Source of the DNA: Yunchengibacter salinarum
GTDB taxonomy: Bacteria; Pseudomonadota; Alphaproteobacteria; Sphingomonadales; Kordiimonadaceae
Length of the DNA: 64,000 bases
NCBI RefSeq assembly: GCF_037658235.1
Contig: NZ_JBBJLN010000001.1
Span: 124,001-188,000 of the forward strand
Direction of reading: 5' to 3'
Position numbers and translations under genes: made by a program. Shown one piece after another: positions 33,117-39,840 of the stretch. The notes under the pieces are model-generated. The model worked only from the letters and a program-made list of their open reading frames with translations. It had not been told where the DNA came from and ran no database searches. Every line of letters begins with the position of its first letter. Position 1 is the first letter of the stretch.

Positions 33117-33134
33117 TCGGGGTTAAGATTTTTG

Positions 33135-33372
33135 CCGCTCACGCCGGGCGGCTTGCGCCCGGCTTTGTTTTCGCTCACGCAAGCGTGCTGCGCACGCGCT
33201 CCGCGAGGGCGCGGCACTTGCCGCGGGCCACGGTCGTGGCCTCCGCTCATCCAGCAAATGCTGGATGGCGGTAAGATTTTTGCCGCTCACGCCTGAGCGC
33301 TTCGCGCTACGGCTCCGCGAGGGCGCCGCACGGGCGGCGGGCCACGGTCGTGGCCGTCGGATAGGTCCGTAT
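33135..33372. repeat. Two-module hairpin repeat (cluster 2 of dispersed family)
   Basis: Two modules of about 130 bases. Each has CGCTCACGC-(AAGCG or CTGAGCG), CTCCGCGAGGGCG, stem A and stem B (GGCCACG-GT-CGTGGCC, 33226-33241 and the copy ending at 33355). In stem A the pair is G33213-C33222 in module 1 but C33327-G33336 in module 2, a compensatory change. A third hairpin, CATCCAGC-aaat-GCTGGATG (33248-33267), corresponds to CATCCCGC-acac-GCGGGATG of the cluster at 37843. The modules are joined by GGTAAGATTTTTGCCGCTCA, which also occurs before the first. It ends with GTCGGATAGGTC. Confidence 0.85.
33143..33171 (+). terminator. Rho-independent terminator after bioD
   Basis: GCCGGGCG (33143-33150) pairs with CGCCCGGC (33156-33163), followed by TTTGTTTT. 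It lies 26 bases after the bioD stop, at the entrance of the repeat cluster, and should end the bioFD transcript. Confidence 0.75.
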
Positions 33373-33560
33373 GGGCGGGATGGGCGGCAAGGGTTTCCCC
33401 CTGGGAGTGAACCTGCCCGGCAGAAAATGAACCCCCTGTCGCGGGGCGCCGCGCCGGGCGCCGGGGCCACCCGCCAAAAGGGCGGATTTCCGCCGAAAAC
33501 ACATTTGGCACAACGATTGCTTCTTTCCGGGCAAGAGTTCATCGCACCCGGAGAAGCGCC

Positions 33561-33806
33561 ATGCATTACAGCCCCCGCCTGCATCAAGCCGCCCAGGACT
33601 TCGACCCGGATTTCTATTTCGATCTGGTGGCGGAAAACCTGCTGAGCAATCTGGGCACCAGAGCGCTCGGCTATGCGGATGAAGCGCTGAAGAAAATGAA
33701 GCGGCTGGGCGACGACGAAGGCTTCTCCCTCTGGCTCGAAATCCACGCCCACCTGACCACCAAGGCGGCGGACGCGCTCCGGCCCAAAGGGGTCACCCTG
33801 CACTAA
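33561..33806 (+). CDS. Small conserved-looking protein of unknown function
   Basis: 81 residues, no signal peptide and no recognised motif. The sequence is well formed: an acidic/aromatic start (DFDPDFYFDLVAENLLSNLG), then helices ALGYADEALKKMKRLGDDEG and FSLWLEIHAHLTTKAADAL. GGAGAAG lies 5 bases before the ATG, a strong start signal, and codon use resembles neighbouring genes. I do not recognise a family. It stands alone between a repeat cluster and a row of hairpins, so it is probably a single-gene unit. Likely cytoplasmic. Confidence 0.65.
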   Translation: MHYSPRLHQAAQDFDPDFYFDLVAENLLSNLGTRALGYADEALKKMKRLGDDEGFSLWLEIHAHLTTKAADALRPKGVTLH

Positions 33807-33820
33807 CGAAATTCAGGAAT

Positions 33821-33926
33821 CGGACGGGGTCATCACTCAGCACCCGGCACCCAACCCCGTCCGTTGACCGGGCCTCACCCAGCCCGGTCGAATGGCCCGC
33901 CTCCTCTCACCCAGGGGGCGGGCCAT
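33821..33926. other. Three consecutive perfect stem-loops
   Basis: CGGACGGGGT (33821-33830) pairs with ACCCCGTCCG (33854-33863); GACCGGGC (33866-33873) with GCCCGGTC (33882-33889); ATGGCCCGCC (33892-33901) with GGCGGGCCAT (33917-33926). The three are only two bases apart and none has a T-run. They fill the gap between the small gene at 33561 and the convergent SDR gene. They could be a bidirectional termination or RNA-stability region, or a structured small RNA. Confidence 0.7.
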
Positions 33927-33984
33927 CAGCCGTTTCGGGCCCGTAACATATGCCGCGCTTGCCCGGCTGACGATCGGCCCGCCT

Positions 33985-34860
33985 TCACCCCTGACCGCGC
34001 TCAGCCCGGCTGGCCTGATTGGCGGCCTTCACCTGATCGCGCATGGCATCCCACTGTTCGCGGGAAAGCTCTTCCAGCATGGAAAAGGTGCCGCCACCGG
34101 TAAACATCTGGCCGCCATCAATGGCGATTACCTGGCCGTTCACATAGTCGGCCCCCGGCGCCATCAGGAATGTGGCCAGATTGCCCAGTTCGTCATACTC
34201 CCCGGCACGTTTCATCGGCACGGTTTCCAGATAATCCTTGCCGCCGCCACCGGGCATCAGGCGGTCCCACGCGCCCTTGGTGGGGAACGGGCCGGGCGCA
34301 ATGGCATTGAAGCGGATGCCCCTGCCACCCCATTCCACCGCCAGGGATTGGGTCATGGCCGCCACGCCGGACTTGCACATGGCGGATGGCACCACATAGG
34401 CCGAGCCGGTCCACACCCAGGTCACCACGATGGACAGCACGCTGGCCTTTGCGCTCTCCTCCAGCCAGCGACGGCCACAGGCGGTGGTCACATTGAAGGT
34501 GCCGTGCAGTACGATGCTGGCAATGGCGTTGAAGGCGCGGGGCGACAGGTCCTCCGTCGGTGAGACGAAATTGCCCGCCGCATTGTTCACAAGCCCCGTG
34601 GGGCGCCCTTTTTCCCACATATGGGCCACGCCCGCCTCGATGGAATCCGGGTCCCGGATATCAACGGATTCCGTGTGGCAGGTGCCGCCGGTCTTTTCCA
34701 TCAGTTCGGCGGCGGTTTCCTCCAGCGTGGCGGCCCGGCGGCCCCAGATCACCGTTTCGGCACCCAGTTCCATGAAGCGCCGTGTCATTTCCTTGCCCAG
34801 CCCGCTGCCGCCGCCGGTAACAAGGATTTTCTGGCCTTTCATCAGGTCTTTCTGAAACAT
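33985..34860 (-). CDS. SDR oxidoreductase, 2,4-dienoyl-CoA reductase (DECR) type
   Basis: 291 residues from the ATG at 34860, with GGAGG 6 bases upstream. The cofactor motif TGGGSGLG and NNAAGNF are as in DECR enzymes, and TGSAYVVPSAMCKSGVAAMT followed by EWGGRGIRFNAIAPGP parallels mitochondrial DECR1 (TGSGFVVPSASAK), with the catalytic Lys kept. The Tyr that DECR1 has a few residues earlier (IYAETG) is a Trp here (TWVWTG). It probably acts on fatty acyl-CoA in beta-oxidation of unsaturated chains, but loss of that Tyr leaves the exact reaction open. The C-terminal tail is longer than usual (about 25 residues). Confidence 0.82.
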   Translation of the reverse strand: MFQKDLMKGQKILVTGGGSGLGKEMTRRFMELGAETVIWGRRAATLEETAAELMEKTGGTCHTESVDIRDPDSIEAGVAHMWEKGRPTGLVNNAAGNFVSPTEDLSPRAFNAIASIVLHGTFNVTTACGRRWLEESAKASVLSIVVTWVWTGSAYVVPSAMCKSGVAAMTQSLAVEWGGRGIRFNAIAPGPFPTKGAWDRLMPGGGGKDYLETVPMKRAGEYDELGNLATFLMAPGADYVNGQVIAIDGGQMFTGGGTFSMLEELSREQWDAMRDQVKAANQASRAERGQG

Positions 34861-35058
34861 GCTTTTCCTCCCGTCCCTGTTTGACAATACCCGATTGACA
34901 GTGGGGCGGCGCGGCGCTTCCGACAAGATCAAAACACCGGACGCCGTCTTAACGGCTTGGTAAATATTGCCCTTCTATAGTGGCCCGCATTGGCATCCAG
35001 AAGGCAGGGACATCATTATCATGTCGCATATCAACCATACCTTGCCGGAAAAGCATAT

Positions 35059-35307
35059 ATGACGGGAAAACCCATCATCCATCACCTGGATGCAACGGGC
35101 CTTGAAGGGCCGCAACCCATTCTGGAAGTCCGTCGGGCGCTGAAAACCATTTCACCGGAAATGGAGCTGGAAGTGACAACCACCGACCCCGAAAGCGTTC
35201 CCACCATGGAAGCCTTCTGTCGCATGGCGGGCCACCGTCTGATGATGGCGGAGCGACGGAAGAGCCTGTTCATCTTTCGCATCCGGCCCGGTAACAGCGG
35301 CACCTGA
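35059..35307 (+). CDS. TusA/SirA-like small protein lacking the catalytic cysteine
   Basis: 82 residues. The layout is that of TusA sulfur carriers: LDATGLEGPQPILEVRRAL, then an ELEVTTTDPESVPTMEAFC segment and a final strand. In active TusA the first motif reads CPxP; here the Cys position is Gly17 (GPQP), so persulfide transfer by the usual route is not possible. A -10-like TATAGT lies at 34976. It is divergent from the DECR-type SDR gene and converges with TIGR02186, a family often found with sulfur-metabolism genes. Function unknown; possibly a structural or regulatory relative. Confidence 0.75.
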   Translation: MTGKPIIHHLDATGLEGPQPILEVRRALKTISPEMELEVTTTDPESVPTMEAFCRMAGHRLMMAERRKSLFIFRIRPGNSGT

Positions 35308-35328
35308 TTTGCCCGGCGCGCACCACGC

Positions 35329-36105
35329 CTAGCGGCGGCGCCGTACCGCGCTGGCGAGCCAGCCGGCGAACAGGGCGATGATCACCGCCGTCACCCCGTA
35401 CAGGAATGGACGATCATGCGCGAACGCGAACACCGCGCGCTCGAACCCTTCCTTATAGACGGTCAGTTCAATGCCGTGGCGTGCCTTCATGGTGCCCTGC
35501 TCGAAAATGAAGGCTTCCACCTGAAAGCGGCCCACGGGCACATTGCTGGGCAGGGTCACGCTGGTGCGAAACAACCCTTCCCCCAACAGGTGCACACGGT
35601 CCCGGCCCTGACGATACAGCCCATCCCGCGTGCCAAGGCGATAGAGCGCATCGCGGAAGGCGGGCTTTTGCGCCTCCGTGCCGGGGCCGCCCCTGATGGC
35701 GAGCCGCAGATTGTGAAAACCGATACCCGCCTGGCGAAACACGTCCGGCGCGGCGATTTCTTCCAGCGGGCGCGTGGATGCCACCGCATAATATCCCGGC
35801 GCGGCGGGGAAGTGGATCTCGTCCTGATTGATCCAGATGCCGCCCACCTCACCCTTTCGGCGCACCGTTGTGGGCAATTCCGGCCCGCGCACCACCACCA
35901 CCACATCCCCGGTCTGGGGGTCGTCCAGCCGGGTATCGCCAAAGGCCCCGAACAGGATCAGGTCGGCCCCGCGAAAGCTGTAGCGTATCTCGATGCGGTC
36001 ATTGGACAGGTCCGTGATCACGGCGCGGGCGGCCCCCCGGTCCAACGCCATGGCCCCCGCCAGCGCCATCAGCGCCACCACCACCGAGCGCGCCCACCAG
36101 CGCAT
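35329..36105 (-). CDS. TIGR02186 family membrane protein
   Basis: 258 residues. An N-terminal signal (SVVVALMALAGAMALDRGAARA), a periplasmic beta-rich domain and one C-terminal membrane segment (FLYGVTAVIIALFAGWLASAV) followed by RRRR match the alphaproteobacterial TIGR02186 family. Motifs seen: NDRIEIRYSFRGADLILFGAFG, WINQDEIHFPAAPGYYAVAS and GLFRTSVTLPSNVPVGRF. The function is unknown, but the gene is nearly always paired with a TauE/SafE exporter, as here: the exporter's stop overlaps this ATG (TGATG). It may be an accessory periplasmic subunit. Confidence 0.9.
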   Translation of the reverse strand: MRWWARSVVVALMALAGAMALDRGAARAVITDLSNDRIEIRYSFRGADLILFGAFGDTRLDDPQTGDVVVVVRGPELPTTVRRKGEVGGIWINQDEIHFPAAPGYYAVASTRPLEEIAAPDVFRQAGIGFHNLRLAIRGGPGTEAQKPAFRDALYRLGTRDGLYRQGRDRVHLLGEGLFRTSVTLPSNVPVGRFQVEAFIFEQGTMKARHGIELTVYKEGFERAVFAFAHDRPFLYGVTAVIIALFAGWLASAVRRRR

Positions 36106-37058
36106 CAGCGGGCCTCCGGCGCGCCATTCAGGCGCTCCTGGCTTTCCACCGACCGGGAATAGAGGTCATCCGGCTTCACCAGCAGCCCACTGGCCATTTC
36201 GGCGCAGACCAGCAGCACGATAAAGGCCAGCAGGGCGCGCAACTGCTCCCCTTTCAGTTTCAACCCCACCACGGCGCCCACCTGCGCCCCGACCACGGCG
36301 CCCAATAACAGCATCAGCGCCAGCAGGATATCCACCGTCTGGGTGTTGACGCTGTGCAAAACCGTGGTCAGCGCGGTAACGAAAATGATCTGGAACAGGC
36401 TGGTGCCCACCACCACATTGGTCGGCATTCCCAACAGATAGATCATGGCGGGCACCATGACAAAGCCACCGCCCACACCCATGATCGCGGCCAAAACGCC
36501 CACCAGCATCCCCACCGCCAGCGGCAGCAGAACGCTGATATACAGGCGGGATTTGCGGAACCGCATTTTCCACGGCAGGGCATGAAGCCAGCTTCGGTGC
36601 CGGGCGCTTCGCCGCGGCTGCCCGGCGGGGGCGTGGCGACTGCGCCAGATGGCGCGCACGCTTTCCCACAGCATCAGGCCACCCACCGAGCCAAGGAACA
36701 GCACATACATCAGGGAGATCATCAGATCCACATGGCCCTGTGCCTTGAGATAGGTGAAGATCACCGCCCCCAGCACCGCCCCCATCGCCCCACCGGCGAT
36801 CAGCACCCAGCCCATCTTGAGATCCACCCCGCCGCGCCGCCAATGGGCCAGCGCGCCGGAAACGCTGGCAGCGGTGATCTGGTTGGCTTCCGTCGCCACG
36901 GCAACGGCGGGCGGCACCCCGGCGAAGATCAGAAGCGGGGTCATCAGAAAGCCGCCACCCACGCCGAACATGCCGGAAAGAAACCCCACCATCGCACCCA
37001 TGCCGATCACGAGAAACACGTTCATCGACATTTCTGCAATGGGCAGGTAAAGCGGCAT
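36105..37058 (-). CDS. TauE/SafE family sulfite exporter-like permease
   Basis: 317 residues, with two related halves of membrane segments. The duplicated signature is visible: GMGAMVGFLSGMFGVGGGFLM in the N-terminal half and GVLAAIMGVGGGFVMVPAMI in the C-terminal half, joined by a basic cytoplasmic loop (about 140-175). The family exports sulfite, sulfoacetate or related anions. GAGGG before the ATG at 37058 supports the start. The TIGR02186 gene is translationally coupled downstream. The nearby TusA-like gene fits a sulfur theme, although it is transcribed separately. Confidence 0.9.
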   Translation of the reverse strand: MPLYLPIAEMSMNVFLVIGMGAMVGFLSGMFGVGGGFLMTPLLIFAGVPPAVAVATEANQITAASVSGALAHWRRGGVDLKMGWVLIAGGAMGAVLGAVIFTYLKAQGHVDLMISLMYVLFLGSVGGLMLWESVRAIWRSRHAPAGQPRRSARHRSWLHALPWKMRFRKSRLYISVLLPLAVGMLVGVLAAIMGVGGGFVMVPAMIYLLGMPTNVVVGTSLFQIIFVTALTTVLHSVNTQTVDILLALMLLLGAVVGAQVGAVVGLKLKGEQLRALLAFIVLLVCAEMASGLLVKPDDLYSRSVESQERLNGAPEAR

Positions 37059-37235
37059 GAAACCCTCAAGTGGCTGATGCGGACCATGGGCAGCGCCATG
37101 GGCCGGGCCATTGACCGGGCCCGCCACGCCGGACGGCGCGCAAGCCCTTGGTCAAAATCGTAAACCCTTGCCCGGAATATTGCAATTGGGCAGCGACCTT
37201 GCAAAAGCCGAAACGCACCGGATTTCATCTATCCA

Positions 37236-37264
37236 CTGGCATTCCCGCGCGGTGGCGCTATAAT
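37236..37264 (+). promoter_or_regulatory. Predicted promoter of the hypothetical gene at 37317
   Basis: CTGGCA (37236-37241), 17 bases, consensus TATAAT (37259-37264). It is the best -10 match in this interval and lies about 50 bases before the likely start codon. Confidence 0.5.
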
Positions 37265-37316
37265 CACCTTCAAGGCCCACCGATGGCCGATTTCATGGTC
37301 TGATCATGTGAACCCG

Positions 37317-37814
37317 ATGAGTGTTGTCATGTCCATGATGGAAGCACGCAAACTGCTTGAATCCCTGATCCAGAAACACCCCGAACTGGGGCTTCACGGC
37401 TATGGCAATGCCCGGCACTGCCACCGCCCCTATCGCCCGCAGGACCTGAACAGCAAGGAATGGCAATGGGAGCGGGACGCCCTGTTGAAAGACCTGTATC
37501 TGGAGCAGTTTTTCACCTGCTGCCGCTTTCTGCGCAAGCTGGACCAGACCCCGACGGTGGAGCCCGCGGCCCTGTCCACCGCATCGCTGGCCAGTTATGT
37601 GTTTCGCTGGTCCCGCGAAAAGGTGGCGGTGGGCCCGCTGATCGCCGCGGCGCACGGCATGGGCTTTCAGGTGGAGCGGGTGCCGGGCAGCAACCATGCC
37701 CGTTTCAACTATGATGCCCAGTCACTGGAACGGCTGTGCCCGCTGGGCGGCGGATCGGATTTTGCCAGCCGCATCCAGGCCGGCCTGAAGGCCGCCACCG
37801 CGGCAGCCAGCTAA
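37317..37814 (+). CDS. Hypothetical protein
   Basis: 165 residues. No signal peptide or membrane segment. The middle is rich in Trp, Tyr and Cys (KEWQWERDALLKDLYLEQFFTCCRFLRKL), followed by SLASYVFRWSREKVAVGPLIAAAHGMGFQVERV, which could form a helix-turn-helix-like pair, but no family is recognised. The start is uncertain: GTG at 37308, ATG at 37317 and ATG at 37329 are in frame and none has a good ribosome site. A clear promoter lies upstream. The gene converges with the hemolysin-III gene across a repeat cluster. Confidence 0.6.
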   Translation: MSVVMSMMEARKLLESLIQKHPELGLHGYGNARHCHRPYRPQDLNSKEWQWERDALLKDLYLEQFFTCCRFLRKLDQTPTVEPAALSTASLASYVFRWSREKVAVGPLIAAAHGMGFQVERVPGSNHARFNYDAQSLERLCPLGGGSDFASRIQAGLKAATAAAS

Positions 37815-37842
37815 CCCCGAACGCACCCACGCCGCCTCTACC

Positions 37843-38113
37843 GCCATCCCGCACACGCGGGATGAGCGGAGGCCACGACCGTGGCCCGCCGCCCCTGCGG
37901 CGCCCTAGCGGAGCGCGTGCGCCAGCGCGCTTGCGTGAGCGGTAAAAAAACAGCTTCCCGCTCGCACCCACGCCGCCTCTACCGCCATCCCGCACACGCG
38001 GGATGAGCGGAGGCCACGACCGTGGCCCGCCGCCAGTGCGGCGCCCTCGCGGAGCCGCAGCGCGCAGCGCTCAGGCGTGAGCGATAAAAATCAGCGAACA
38101 AGCGTGAGCGGTC
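37843..38113. repeat. Two-module hairpin repeat, inverted (cluster 3 of dispersed family)
   Basis: Two long near-identical modules of about 140 bases on the minus strand relative to the clusters at 4437 and 33135. Each has CATCCCGC-acac-GCGGGATG (37845-37864 and 37986-38005), stem B (GGCCACG-ac-CGTGGCC read on plus), stem A (GCCGC/GCGGC) and the GCTCACGC block at its end. It fills the space between the convergent genes at 37814 and 38123. No gene is seen in these 308 bases. Confidence 0.85.
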
Positions 38114-38122
38114 AATAAACCG

Positions 38123-38833
38123 TCACACAATCCCATAGATCGCCACGAAATGGCTGGCGCTGCCCGCCAGCACGAACAGGTGCCAGATGGCATGGGCATA
38201 GGGAACCCGTTTCAGGGCATAGAAGATCGCCCCGATGGTATAAAAGGCGCCGCCCAGCACCAGCCACATGAAGCCGGAGGCGCTGAGCCGCACATAAAGT
38301 TCATCGATCACGAAAACCGCCGCCCAGCCCATCACCAGATAGAGCGCCAGCGAAACCGGGCTGAACCGGCGGGGGCGTGTGCTGCCGCGCCGGTCGCTGA
38401 GAAAACGACGGACCTTGAAGGCAAGCCCCGTAAAGGCCGCCCCCCACACACCCCCCATAATGGCCAGGCCCGGCCCCAATGGCAGGGTGATCAGCGCGAA
38501 AGGCGTATAGGTTCCGGCGATCTTGAAATAGATCGCCACATGATCCAGCAGCTTGAAAAAGGCATGATGGCGGGTGAAGGCCAGGCTGTGATACAGGGTG
38601 GAGGCCGCGAACATGGCCACCATGCAGATGGCATAGATGCTCACCGCCGCAATGGGCAGCACACCACCCCCCTGACCGGCACCCTGACTGGCCTGCACCA
38701 CCAGCGCGATACCGCCCACAAGGGCCGCCAGCGCGCCAACGCCGTGGGTCACGGCATGGGTCACTTCCTCGGCCAGGCTGTATTCAGGTGTCAGCCCGGT
38801 ATCGCCACCGGGCTGACGGTCAACCGTGCTCAT
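38123..38833 (-). CDS. trhA: Hemolysin III / PAQR family membrane protein
   Basis: 236 residues with seven predicted membrane segments. Family residues are in place: EEVTHAVTHGVGAL (His pair near residue 26), STLYHSLAF with the metal-type Ser...His, LDHVAIYFKIAGTYTPFAL, and the C-terminal YALKRVPYAHAIWHLFVLAGSASHF with the last His residues. Members are thought to be zinc-dependent integral membrane hydrolases that affect membrane lipid homeostasis; direct haemolytic activity is not established for most. The gene stands alone on the minus strand, 80 bases after a TonB-like gene. Confidence 0.9.
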   Translation of the reverse strand: MSTVDRQPGGDTGLTPEYSLAEEVTHAVTHGVGALAALVGGIALVVQASQGAGQGGGVLPIAAVSIYAICMVAMFAASTLYHSLAFTRHHAFFKLLDHVAIYFKIAGTYTPFALITLPLGPGLAIMGGVWGAAFTGLAFKVRRFLSDRRGSTRPRRFSPVSLALYLVMGWAAVFVIDELYVRLSASGFMWLVLGGAFYTIGAIFYALKRVPYAHAIWHLFVLAGSASHFVAIYGIV

Positions 38834-38913
38834 GGGTTGCGGGCTCCATCATCAGCAGAGGCGAACCACGCCCCTACAAGGGATGTGGAGCGCAATCCGC
38901 CCAGGCCAAGAGC

Positions 38914-39318
38914 CTACATGGTCCAGTCAAGCGGTGCCAGTATCCGAATGGCATCCCCTTTTACCGCCTGCGGCGGGGCGGGCAGGGTTTCCACCATGTT
39001 CTGCATCATGCGAATGGCTTTTTTCAGGGCCGGATGCTCAGGCTCTTCAATGATTTCGGTGGCTGTCACCGTGCCGTCCCGGCTGACGGTCAGGGCCAGC
39101 TTGCCCTTGCCGGTCACACCCTTGCTCCACACGCTGGGCGGGAAATACAGGTCGTTTTGAACCTGTTGGGCGGCCTTGGACCGCCATTCCTGCTCCGGCG
39201 ACAGGGCCGCATCTTCCGCCCCGGCGGGCGCGGCGGCCAACAGGGCCATGGATACAGCCAGGGACGCAATGCGGGCCGCCACACCGAACGAACCACGCTT
39301 AACAGAAGAAAAGATCAT
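38914..39318 (-). CDS. Periplasmic TonB C-terminal-like protein
   Basis: 134 residues. A signal peptide ends near PAGAEDA; the mature part is a single TonB-type C-terminal fold: WRSKAAQQVQNDLYFPPSVWSKGVTGKGKLALTVSRDGTVT, then EHPALKKAIRMMQNMVETLPAPP. There is no N-terminal membrane anchor of the ExbB/ExbD-binding kind and no Pro-rich spanner, so it cannot be a standard energy transducer. It may be a stand-alone domain protein of the envelope. AT-rich sequence upstream (39355-39395) could hold its promoter. Function not known. Confidence 0.8.
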   Translation of the reverse strand: MIFSSVKRGSFGVAARIASLAVSMALLAAAPAGAEDAALSPEQEWRSKAAQQVQNDLYFPPSVWSKGVTGKGKLALTVSRDGTVTATEIIEEPEHPALKKAIRMMQNMVETLPAPPQAVKGDAIRILAPLDWTM

Positions 39319-39437
39319 AACTCAGCACCTCCCCAGAACAAACTTACCCGACGAGGTGATTTTTAATCATATTTTATCTATTTTTTACACCTCAAACGGG
39401 AACACAATCCCGTTATCGCGGCATGATCATCCGTGCT

Positions 39438-39761
39438 TCAGCCTGTGCGGGGGGCCTCAGCCTCTCCGCGATCATTGAGCGGAATCACCACATGCTGCCA
39501 GCCTTCCTCCAGCATGAAAACGGTGGCCACCAGCGCGATCTTGCCCATTTCCTCGGTCAGTTCCGCGGCTTCCCGCGCGTGCATATAGCCGGATAGAATA
39601 CCGGCGGCCTGTTCGGCGGTCATGTCGATCTCGCCGAGCAGCATCTTCACCGCCGGGTAATCCTGCGGCGTCACATCGAACCGGCCTTCGAGAAACGGGG
39701 TGTCGTCGCGCAATACCTCCACCTGAAGGCTGTGCAAGGCGGCTGTGTCCGTCGAGGTCAT
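39438..39761 (-). CDS. Hypothetical acidic protein
   Basis: 107 residues from the ATG at 39761, with TGGAG 6 bases upstream. Strongly acidic and helical in the second half (AAGILSGYMHAREAAELTEEMGKIALVATVFMLEEGWQHVV), without signal peptide or clear motif. I do not recognise a family. It lies 79 bases after the gluzincin gene on the same strand, so it could be the last gene of that transcript. Probably cytoplasmic. Confidence 0.65.
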   Translation of the reverse strand: MTSTDTAALHSLQVEVLRDDTPFLEGRFDVTPQDYPAVKMLLGEIDMTAEQAAGILSGYMHAREAAELTEEMGKIALVATVFMLEEGWQHVVIPLNDRGEAEAPRTG

Positions 39762-39840
39762 GAGAGCTCCAGTTCGAAATGGCCAGGAGGGGCCGACAAG
39801 GGGCCTGCCCGATGGCCCCGAATGGATGGACCCCCCATGC

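Noticed and set aside
37236..37250. Sigma-54 promoter (TGGCA..GC) before the hypothetical gene
   Set aside because: The spacing to a TTGC-type -12 element is wrong, and a better sigma-70 type -10 overlaps the same region.
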